Assembly: GCA_963748095.1 (NCBI GenBank)
Contig: CAVVIO010000026.1
Coordinates: forward strand, 62,001-126,000
Direction of reading: 5' to 3'
Source of the DNA: CAVVIO01 sp963748095
GTDB taxonomy: Bacteria; Bacteroidota; Bacteroidia; Bacteroidales; UBA10428
DNA length: 64,000 nucleotides
Shown one piece after another: positions 46,773 to 54,246 of the stretch; positions within the stretch are counted from its first letter, which is position 1; every line of letters begins with the position of its first letter. Both the position numbers and the translations under genes were made by a program. Under the pieces are notes generated by a model, which saw only the letters and a program-made list of their open reading frames with translations, searched no databases and was not told the DNA's origin.

Positions 46773-48071
46773 CTAATTTTTGAAATAATCTTCAGGGTTC
46801 ACCGGCTTGTTGTTTTTCCACACTTCATAATGTAAGTGGGGGCCGGTAGAAATTCCTGATTGTCCGACATAACCTATTACATCGCCCTTTTTTACTTTTT
46901 GTTCCACTTTCGCATTAAAAGCGGATAACTGGGTATACATAGTTGTATAGGTTTCATTATGCCTGATGAGAATCATCCGGCCGTACCCTTTACCTTTCTC
47001 TTTGTACTCTTCCTGCACAACAATACCGTCAGCTGTAGCAACCACAGGGGTTCCCTCTTTTGCGGCAATATCAATCCCGTTGTGCATTTTCAGTTCTCCA
47101 GTTATCGGATGTGTTCTCATACCATAACCGGAAGTTATCTTAACCGGATCTTTTTGTTTTACTGGTACGATATCGGGAACATTCCCAACACTAGCGGAGT
47201 TTCCGGAAAATGCCTGAAGCAAAAATGCCATTACAGGAATCAGTAATAGGTAACTGAATTTTCTAAAGCGTGAAGTTTTATTTTTTGTTATCATTTCAAT
47301 TCGATTTTTAATGGTTATACTTTTAAATTGATTTGTGATCCCTGACAGACAACTTTGTTCAGTACTTGTAAGCAATAGTTTCAGATAATCCGTAGGAGAA
47401 CTTTTCCTCCGGATTACTTCACTGTCAGCTAAGTACTCATGAATTGTCCTGAGGGATCTTTTTAAAAGAAAGACAAAAGGATTGAACCAAAAAGCAATGC
47501 AGTATAATTCCGTTAAAATCAAATCGACAGAATGAAGCTGTTTATAATGCACTATTTCATGTTCCACAATTGAATCGTCCCTGTTTTGGTTTTGATACCA
47601 GTCAGGCAGAAATATCCAATTAAAAAATGAAAAAGGGGCATTGTAATAATCGGTCAGGTAAAAAGAAAATTTTTTCTGTTGTACCCGAACCGATTTTTTC
47701 TTCAGTCTGTAAAGAAAAATAAATTGATTTACAAAACGGGAAAGAAAAAATAACAATCCAAGAATATACACCAGCAACATGATGTTACTGAATGAAAAAT
47801 CCAGGGACATCGGTTTTTTCAATGCCGTTTCGGGCTCAATTAATGGAAATTCCTGAAAACCTTCTATCCATAGGCGATAATTTGTTAATTCGTAATTTAT
47901 AGTTTTACCAAATTCAAGAACCGGACAAAGCAGCGAAAAGAGCATGATGAAAACCAGCAGATACCTGTTAAGTGAGTAAAACGTGGTTTTATGAAAAAAT
48001 AACCGGTATATTCCATAAAGAATTCCAGAGATAGCGCTCACCTTAAAAAGATAAATCAGCAGATTATTCAT
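46773..48071 (-). CDS. BlaR1-type M56 peptidase fused to an M23 (lysostaphin-like) endopeptidase
   Basis: 432 aa. The M56 part has helices at about 5-20, 34-52, 92-112 and 275-292, the zinc motif HEIVH at 171-175, then LTELYCIAFWFNPFVFLLKR and IHEYLADSE. After the last helix residues ~310-432 form an M23 domain: ITSGYGMRTHPITGELKMHN with His and Asp of HNGID, GYVGQSGISTGPHLHYEVW with HLH. M23 enzymes cut peptidoglycan peptide cross-links. A membrane sensor protease carrying its own wall hydrolase in the periplasm could monitor or edit the wall (inferred). It overlaps the BlaI gene by 8 bp, exactly as in the 36.5-kb module. All zinc ligands of both domains seem present. Confidence 0.9.
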   Translation of the reverse strand: MNNLLIYLFKVSAISGILYGIYRLFFHKTTFYSLNRYLLVFIMLFSLLCPVLEFGKTINYELTNYRLWIEGFQEFPLIEPETALKKPMSLDFSFSNIMLLVYILGLLFFLSRFVNQFIFLYRLKKKSVRVQQKKFSFYLTDYYNAPFSFFNWIFLPDWYQNQNRDDSIVEHEIVHYKQLHSVDLILTELYCIAFWFNPFVFLLKRSLRTIHEYLADSEVIRRKSSPTDYLKLLLTSTEQSCLSGITNQFKSITIKNRIEMITKNKTSRFRKFSYLLLIPVMAFLLQAFSGNSASVGNVPDIVPVKQKDPVKITSGYGMRTHPITGELKMHNGIDIAAKEGTPVVATADGIVVQEEYKEKGKGYGRMILIRHNETYTTMYTQLSAFNAKVEQKVKKGDVIGYVGQSGISTGPHLHYEVWKNNKPVNPEDYFKN

Positions 48072-48447
48072 CGGTTTCTTTTTTCTGTTGAATCTTAGTT
48101 TCTACAGCTTTTTTGATCTTTTCCAGTTCCGAAATGCTTATGTCTTCATTCTCTGTAAAGAATGAAGCAAAGCTGGAAACGGACCCATTAAAAAAAGTTT
48201 TTACCATACTCTTAAAATGGAGCCGGAAATATTCGCTTTTCGAGATTAACGGAAAATACTCATGAACCTTACTGTAGGTATTGTAATCAATAAATCCCTT
48301 TTTTACCAGTACTCTTATCACTGTTGAAATAGTAGTATAAGCCGGCCGTGGCTCGGGGAATTGCTCTACAATATCTTTCAGAAAAGCTTTTTGAAGCTTC
48401 CAGAGGTACTGCATTACTTGTTCTTCTGCTTTTGTCAGTTCTTTCAT
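48064..48447 (-). CDS. BlaI/MecI/CopY family repressor (second)
   Basis: 127 aa, a close relative of the 36527 gene. It has the winged helix MKELTKAEEQVMQYLWKLQK, then PAYTTISTVIRVLVKKGFID, and the tail block YFRLHFKSMVKTFFNGSVSS. Its stop overlaps the M56-M23 start by 8 bp. Two phased dyads like those at 36431 lie upstream at 48478-48513, so both repressors may share targets. The upstream sequence also holds tatatttg on the minus strand (48452-48459), only 4 bp from the ATG, which would imply an almost leaderless message; I do not rely on it. Confidence 0.92.
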   Translation of the reverse strand: MKELTKAEEQVMQYLWKLQKAFLKDIVEQFPEPRPAYTTISTVIRVLVKKGFIDYNTYSKVHEYFPLISKSEYFRLHFKSMVKTFFNGSVSSFASFFTENEDISISELEKIKKAVETKIQQKKETDE

Positions 48448-48477
48448 GCCACAAATATAATTGTTTTTTTAAAGTAT

Positions 48478-48513
48478 AACTATAAAAATAGTAATAAAAT
48501 TACAAAAATAGTT
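48478..48513. promoter_or_regulatory. Two 16-bp dyads spaced 20 bp, candidate BlaI operators
   Basis: aactataaaaatagta (48478-48493) and aattacaaaaatagtt (48498-48513) start exactly 20 bp apart and follow the AACT-N8-AGTT pattern of the 36431-36486 units with one or two changes each. They lie 31 bp upstream of the second BlaI ATG. Confidence 0.6.
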
Positions 48514-48734
48514 TAATGAGGGTTAAAGAGCAGTATTGGCAAAGGGTTTGGTTGGTTTTGGAAGTCGTATTGGTGTTTGAAACGACAAAATTTTATGGAT
48601 TGATGCCAGTGAAACCGGAATTTAAGTTCAGGTTGTTAATAGCTGTTGGCGGGATGTGAAAAAATATTTTTTTGAAATTGCTGTAATTATAAGGTTGTTT
48701 CCAAAATCCTTTTCAGGTGCTATTTCTTGAATAC

Positions 48735-49763
48735 TTAATTAGTGTTTATTTCACTTTCCACAATGGCATAATGATAATTATCTTTCCATTCGCCTCTTAT
48801 CGGAAGTATTTTTCTTCGCAATCCTTCCCGGGTCATTCCAGCTTTTTCCAGCACCCTAACAGACCGGATATTTTCAGTAGCCACTCCTGCTTCCACTTTA
48901 TGTAGTTTAAGTCTTTCGAATCCAAATCCGATTAGTGCTTTGGCTATTTCTGTTCCAAATCCTTTACCCCAATGCATTGGCATAAGTTTATAATAAATCT
49001 CGCCGAGTTTAAATTTGTCTGCAGACAGGCTTATTCCTGCTTCTCCGATGAATGTATCCGTCGTTTTTTCAAAAATGGCCCATGCTATTTTTTTGCGTAC
49101 TTCGTTTGCCTTATCTTCTATTACAGGACGAATAATTTCTTTTGTAACGGTTATGTCTTTTGGTATTCCCAGGGTATTGAACTCATCAACTTCCTGGAAT
49201 TGGTGGAGCCGGTGTATATTTTCAAGATCATCCCACATAAGTTCTTTTAATAGTAATCGTTCGGAAGTAATTTCGTATTCGTTTTTATTCTGAATTTTAG
49301 CCCAGTTACCTGATTGTTTTCCTGAAATTTGTTCAATATTCAGTTTTAGAATAACGATATTCTCTATTTGCTTTTTTTCGAAACTGATATTATCAGGCGC
49401 TCCGTTATGAGCCATTATAATTTCAAGTCCCTTTTCCTTTTCATTGTAATCCGAAATTATTTCAACAGTACCATATCCTACAACCGACCTATACACAGTT
49501 GCCCAATTGCATGCTTGATCCTGTTTTACAATAACGGCTTTTTGCTCTGTTTCAAAACAAACATAATTATTCTTCTTTAACAGGTCAATCTTCTTACCTT
49601 CGGGCGCTGAATGAATGTAAATGCAATTATCCCGGTATCCGTAATTAAAGGGGAGGAGGTAAGGCCTGCCATTATCGGTCATTGCAATTCTGCAGATCTG
49701 TGATTCCGATATTATTTCTTCTACTATTTTTTTATCTGTAATTTCCTGATTCTTTTTTCGCAT
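48735..49763 (-). CDS. Fusion of NimA-like FMN split-barrel domain and GNAT acetyltransferase
   Basis: 342 aa. Residues ~1-150 are a pyridoxamine-phosphate-oxidase-like split barrel (ICRIAMTDNGRPYLLPFNYG, YIHSAPEGKKIDLLKKNNYV, YRSVVGYGTVEII) of the NimA group, whose members bind flavin and can confer nitroimidazole resistance. Residues ~165-342 are a RimJ/RimL-type GNAT domain (TSERLLLKELMWDDLENI, MPMHWGKGFGTEIAKALIGF for acetyl-CoA binding, RSVRVLEKAGMTREGLRRK). The two domains are usually separate genes. No substrate can be given; detoxification of a nitro or amine compound is one idea. It is cytoplasmic and a lone gene on the minus strand. Confidence 0.85.
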   Translation of the reverse strand: MRKKNQEITDKKIVEEIISESQICRIAMTDNGRPYLLPFNYGYRDNCIYIHSAPEGKKIDLLKKNNYVCFETEQKAVIVKQDQACNWATVYRSVVGYGTVEIISDYNEKEKGLEIIMAHNGAPDNISFEKKQIENIVILKLNIEQISGKQSGNWAKIQNKNEYEITSERLLLKELMWDDLENIHRLHQFQEVDEFNTLGIPKDITVTKEIIRPVIEDKANEVRKKIAWAIFEKTTDTFIGEAGISLSADKFKLGEIYYKLMPMHWGKGFGTEIAKALIGFGFERLKLHKVEAGVATENIRSVRVLEKAGMTREGLRRKILPIRGEWKDNYHYAIVESEINTN

Positions 49764-49857
49764 ATTTCTGCCGGATTAAATAAAATAATTAATGAACCAA
49801 TTTATTATTTTCATTTCTGTAATCCTGTCTGTTTATTTAACTGTATTTCAGAAAACA

Positions 49858-50868
49858 TTATTTTATAATCCAGTTTAAACATTCATCAAGTTGAGCCGGA
49901 AATTTCCCGGTAAATTCGTGACCTTTGTCTGGATTAACTATAAATCTACATTCGGAACCGACAGCGTCAATTTGTGTAATTAAATTCTTCTGATCCTCGA
50001 ATGCCCAGTCCTTGTCACCTGTAATCATGGCTAGTCTTTTTCCCTGTGATATAAAACTACTGATTTTCTCATTATCAATGCCACCCGGTATCACCGGACA
50101 ATTTAAAATCAAACCGTTCATAGGAACAATACTATTAAAAGCAAATTCAAGGACAGTCCTACCTCCGGCTGACATTCCTGCAAACAGGATATGGTTTCTG
50201 TCAATAGGATAGGAGACAGTTATACTGTCATAAATATTTTTGAATTCATCGATTGTCTTTATATCGTTTGATTTCCATTTGAAATCGTAAATAGAAACAT
50301 GGGAATAAGACTGGACAAAAACAGCAATATAATTTTTCCCCAATACAGGTGAATCCCAATTCTTCTTTGATTTGGAAATGTTTCTTGAATTGCCGTGAAA
50401 TATAAAAAGTACAGGATATGTGAGATTAGCATTGTAATCAGAGGGCAATACCACTTCATATTTAAGGTGAGATAATCTATCGAGACTATCACCATTCAGG
50501 TTGTCTTTTTCAGTTAGTTCCCCAAACACCGGATTTTCTTTGTATTCATTTTGATAATACCAGTTATAATTCAATCCATAAAAATATCCCTTATTGGTAC
50601 CATATTTCCAACAGGCAAGCGCTTTATCATATTTTTTTGCTTTTGTGTACAAATAACCCAGAATAGCTGTTGTATTTTCCTCATGCTCAGGATACCTTTC
50701 TTTTGCATATTCAATTATCATGATAGCAGAATCAACCTGATTACGTTTGTGATATTCAATCGAAGCGGAATCGATTTCTTTGTAGGATGAAAATCTCATT
50801 TCCTGCCCCAATCCGCAAGACATACTAAAAACAAGGATTGATAATGAAAGAAGGTTTTTGATATTCAT
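49858..50868 (-). CDS. Secreted alpha/beta hydrolase with TPR-like N-terminus
   Basis: About 336 aa from ATG 50868; an in-frame ATG at 50949 would bury the signal peptide (NLLSLSILVFSMSC, possible lipobox SMSC). Residues ~30-120 show TPR-like helices (AIMIIEYAKERYPEHEENTT, KYDKALACWKYGTNKGYFYG). The hydrolase domain (~130-336) has the oxyanion region YPVLFIFHGN, the nucleophile elbow GMSAGGRT, the Asp in ITGDKDWAF and the His in DKGHEF, a full triad of the dienelactone-hydrolase/feruloyl-esterase-like class. The substrate is unknown. It lies 123 bp after the membrane-protein gene. Confidence 0.8.
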   Translation of the reverse strand: MNIKNLLSLSILVFSMSCGLGQEMRFSSYKEIDSASIEYHKRNQVDSAIMIIEYAKERYPEHEENTTAILGYLYTKAKKYDKALACWKYGTNKGYFYGLNYNWYYQNEYKENPVFGELTEKDNLNGDSLDRLSHLKYEVVLPSDYNANLTYPVLFIFHGNSRNISKSKKNWDSPVLGKNYIAVFVQSYSHVSIYDFKWKSNDIKTIDEFKNIYDSITVSYPIDRNHILFAGMSAGGRTVLEFAFNSIVPMNGLILNCPVIPGGIDNEKISSFISQGKRLAMITGDKDWAFEDQKNLITQIDAVGSECRFIVNPDKGHEFTGKFPAQLDECLNWIIK

Positions 50869-50991
50869 ATTGTTTTGATTTAGGTTTTTACTTAATTTTC
50901 TGAAATCCGGGCAGAATAAGCGCAACACTTTATCTGTTCTTACGCTCATATTTCTGCCCGTATTATATGTTAAATTTATTGATAATTCATG

Positions 50992-51672
50992 TTATTCCGA
51001 TATAAGATATTTGAATAGTTTTCCCGAAGCAATTGTAATAGTAAATATTGCCCCGCCCACTCCCATGTTTATGAATATAAATGTAAGTATATCAATTTGA
51101 AATACAAAACCGATACCTGCCAGTACACATGAAATTCCATTGAAAATAAAAGCATACCGGATGACGGTATTTAACCGATCTCCTTTAAAAACCGGGGAAA
51201 TAAAAAAAGAAGACAAACCCAGGAACAATGTCCAGCCAAGCATATCGATCGAAGTCATGATTGAATTCGGATTTGCCTGTATAAAATATTCCAGTCCGAT
51301 TGTTTGTCCGTGCATAATATTTAACCTTACAGCACTCAATTGCACAAAATAATGCAGACTTGATAATATGGCAAATGCCGTGGCGAATAACAGGCTTATC
51401 CGTACCAGGACTTTTTTATTATCTGTTGCATACTCATAAAAGCTGTTGATGAACAACACGTACAACGGACCAAATAACAGCATGAAAAATTTCGCTGTAT
51501 TCTGAAAAAACTGGCTGTGCGTATGTTCATAAACCAGGTAGTCCTGAAGGTTTGTCCAGTAAAATAATGGAGATGTTAATGCAATTCCGGCAAAACAAAT
51601 TATCCAGACTACAAATGCCAGGATTAATGATACGGCCGACCAGTATCCTATTTTATATGATAAAGTATTCAT
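50992..51672 (-). CDS. Hypothetical multipass membrane protein
   Basis: 226 aa with about six hydrophobic segments (residues ~10-32, 56-78, 88-108, 138-158, 168-190 and 194-216). I recognise no family with confidence; the layout is reminiscent of DUF4386-like proteins but the motifs are not clear. It is in the run of minus-strand envelope genes, between the alpha/beta hydrolase and a small hypothetical gene. No function assigned. Confidence 0.65.
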   Translation of the reverse strand: MNTLSYKIGYWSAVSLILAFVVWIICFAGIALTSPLFYWTNLQDYLVYEHTHSQFFQNTAKFFMLLFGPLYVLFINSFYEYATDNKKVLVRISLLFATAFAILSSLHYFVQLSAVRLNIMHGQTIGLEYFIQANPNSIMTSIDMLGWTLFLGLSSFFISPVFKGDRLNTVIRYAFIFNGISCVLAGIGFVFQIDILTFIFINMGVGGAIFTITIASGKLFKYLISE

Positions 51673-51761
51673 AATTAAAAAGATTAAAATGTTTATAAAA
51701 TGAATTAATGTGCTTTACAATGAAAGCTGGGAAATTGATCAGGAAATGAGTACAGGATTCA

Positions 51762-52145
51762 TTAAATCATCAAATCATCTTCTTTATCATTGTGATACTT
51801 ATTGGGAGGTAATAATCTTTTTTCCGGCATCCGGCAGTATCTTATTTTCTGCAGTACCAGTTTTTTATTTATGTTGTTTGTAAAATGAATAAGAGAATAT
51901 TTATAAGCGATAACATTCTTACCTGCGTTTTTTGTTTTCTGATACGAAATCTTTTTATAAGTATATCGGTAACAGGTTTTATTGTTTTTCGAAGCAGGCC
52001 GGAATACCCATTCTATCCTTATTGGCACGAAATATTTCAGGGAACTGTTTATGTATATACCAACCGGAACGGATAAAAAGAAAGCGAAAACAAAATAAAA
52101 TACTTTGCCTGAAAATCCTGATTGTATATTTTCTTTACTTTTCAT
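51762..52145 (-). CDS. Small hypothetical membrane-anchored protein (uncertain)
   Basis: 127 aa. One hydrophobic segment at about residues 14-35, then a basic, tyrosine-rich region (TCYRYTYKKISYQKTK) and a charged tail. No family recognised. Overlapping plus-strand frames also exist here, but the strand matches its neighbours and the start codon and signal-like segment are reasonable. I am not sure it is a real gene. Confidence 0.4.
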   Translation of the reverse strand: MKSKENIQSGFSGKVFYFVFAFFLSVPVGIYINSSLKYFVPIRIEWVFRPASKNNKTCYRYTYKKISYQKTKNAGKNVIAYKYSLIHFTNNINKKLVLQKIRYCRMPEKRLLPPNKYHNDKEDDLMI

Positions 52146-52357
52146 AAGTAATATCTATACAAATTTATGAATTTCAGGGAATCCAAAAATGTAGATGCCG
52201 AAAATGTAATCTCTGTATTTTATTATTTATACCCGGGTTATTTCATTTTTGTCATTCCCCCTTACCCTGTCGCTGGAAAAACACAACCATGGCCAATAAT
52301 GTCAGACACAGTTTTAGTATCTTGATTATTTATAATTATTTGGTATAAACAGATAAA

Positions 52358-53632
52358 TCAGAATCTGTATCCAAGTAAAACATAATATCTACTGGTTACG
52401 CAGCTCAGTGCTGCAATTTTTGACATGCCACTTCCTTTTTCATGCCAGGTTTCAAGAGACAGCTTATTATATTTTATCCCAAGGCCCAATAAAAGTCCCT
52501 GCTCATATTTTCTGATTGATGTTGGTTTTAAAGCATTTCCTTCATCAATACTCACGGTTGAATAAAATTGTGACACCGTCTTTTTGTAATTTTTCTCATG
52601 TATAACATTTCCGTTTGACATGCCCGCATAAACAAATACATTAAATTTTCCAATCGGATATTTGAACCGGATGGTAGTGTTTATTTTTAAATAGGAAAAG
52701 GCTAATTCCGTTGATATTTTAGAATAGTAACTTTCATTTTTAATATCCTCATAATATCCTTTCACATTGTAAGAAGTATATATAAGTTCATTACTTATTG
52801 ACAATTTACGTAGATTTCTTGCCGGAAAAATTTCAAAAAACAAACCATAGGTGGGATTTATTGAATGGCCAAAATCGACACCTATCAGATATGGAAAGTC
52901 ATAACCTCCAAATTCTATTGAACTTCTTGACAATCCGGCTAACATGCCAAATTCAGTTACTATTTTTTCTTTCTTCTTTTGGAACGAGACTTCCGATTCT
53001 GTTGCCTCATTATAATATTGAAATAGTTTTTCAAGGCTTTTCAAATTATATGTAGTGTTCTTTAATTTTGTTCTGATATTGGGACAATCACTAAGATAAA
53101 CCGACAATTGTCCGATATATTTCTTATTCTCGGTTATTGAAATTTTATCATTCTGATTTTTCAGATACCTTTTAAATATTAACAATTCGAAAACGGAATC
53201 GAGCTTTATATAAAAATTATCCTTTCCGTTAGCAGTTCTATAATAATAGAGGCTTTTGGCCCCATCAAAAAGTGTCTGTAAGAATATTGTATCTGTTTTT
53301 AAATTCAAGGCCGGGTTTTGATTAAGTTGGTTAATTTTGATCGGGCTGGTCTCCTTTTCTACAATTGCGCTAATGTACATCTCATCCTGGACATAGAACC
53401 CTTTTATATCAAGTGTCGTGTATCTGTTTACTTTACCATCTGCTTTTTCTTTAAAATGAATTACAGTCGGATTTTCTCCCCAATTTCTATAATCAATGTA
53501 TCCGTGTAAAGTATCATTCCTGGAATTAATGATATATCCAGGTAAATAATTTTCCTGGGAATACGAAATGTGAAAAAAGGTGATTCCAAGAAGTAAAAAC
53601 AAGAGTTTTCTAAGATAACTTGTAAAATGCAT
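52358..53632 (-). CDS. Outer-membrane protein with N-terminal strand domain and C-terminal barrel
   Basis: 424 aa. The signal peptide ends FHISYSQ near residue 26. The first domain begins YLPGYIINSRNDTLHGYIDY and continues with PTVIHFKEK and YYYRTANGKDNFYIK, a pattern seen in Bacteroidota envelope proteins of unknown function. Residues ~225-424 show barrel strands (EFGMLAGLSRSSIEFGG, YGLFFEIFPARNLRKLSISN, INTTIRFKYPIGKFNVFVYA, GLLLGLGIKYNKLSLETWHE) and a terminal aromatic residue in LLGYRF, a barrel-assembly signal. It is a single gene at the end of the minus-strand run. Confidence 0.72.
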   Translation of the reverse strand: MHFTSYLRKLLFLLLGITFFHISYSQENYLPGYIINSRNDTLHGYIDYRNWGENPTVIHFKEKADGKVNRYTTLDIKGFYVQDEMYISAIVEKETSPIKINQLNQNPALNLKTDTIFLQTLFDGAKSLYYYRTANGKDNFYIKLDSVFELLIFKRYLKNQNDKISITENKKYIGQLSVYLSDCPNIRTKLKNTTYNLKSLEKLFQYYNEATESEVSFQKKKEKIVTEFGMLAGLSRSSIEFGGYDFPYLIGVDFGHSINPTYGLFFEIFPARNLRKLSISNELIYTSYNVKGYYEDIKNESYYSKISTELAFSYLKINTTIRFKYPIGKFNVFVYAGMSNGNVIHEKNYKKTVSQFYSTVSIDEGNALKPTSIRKYEQGLLLGLGIKYNKLSLETWHEKGSGMSKIAALSCVTSRYYVLLGYRF

Positions 53633-54246
53633 ATTGATTTATTTTAATGGTTCATAACTTAATAAGTTCAAGCAGTAAAGGGTTTTTTAATAATATTCCT
53701 GTTATCATAAGCAGACTTAAATATGCAAAGTTGTGCTTGCTAACGTCTATATCCTATATCATTTGTCAGTAAATATAAATATTAAGATTTAATATGCAAA
53801 TAATTACAAGGATAAATAATCAGGATGGCAGATGAAGGTGTGTGTTGGTTGTGAGGTGGGTAAATGTTGTCTGAACACGATTTAACGGAATTTTTGATGG
53901 ACAGGATGACTGTGTAAATATAGTATCTATATTATAGTGATGTGAGTTGCAAACCAAAAGCAGAGGATAACGGGTAATAGGATTCTGGTGAAGTAAAATA
54001 ATACTGCTACTGCAACTGTCGGTTTATGAAGTGATATATTGCTAAATAAATTAAGTGGTTAATGTAAAAAAGATAACACTGTTACGATTGACAGGTTAGC
54101 AAGGCAGTTTACCGGCACAACGTTATATGGTGGATTTGTTTATAGTATTGGTATTAACATTTGACATTTAATTATTTAACTTTCATCAAAAAATAAAATC
54201 ACTGATTCCCTTTTTTATTATATTCAACCCGATAAATGATAAAACC
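53633..54246. other. Intergenic region with an inverted two-part motif
   Basis: 614 bp without an ORF. Near its ends are related motifs in opposite orientation: gttgtg-cttgctaac (53730-53744) and gttagcaag...cacaac (54095-54103 and 54116-54121, with 12 bp between). They enclose about 350 bp of AT-rich DNA with no coding signal. A remnant of a mobile or cassette-like insertion is possible. The promoter of the T9SS repeat protein must be in the last 100 bp. Confidence 0.45.

Noticed and set aside
48452..48459. tatatttg on the minus strand as promoter of the second BlaI gene
   Set aside because: Only 4 bp from the ATG and no TTG at the right distance; a leaderless message cannot be supported from sequence alone.
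53730..54121. Integron attC sites
   Set aside because: Motifs do not fit the attC core consensus and no integrase or cassette ORF is present.
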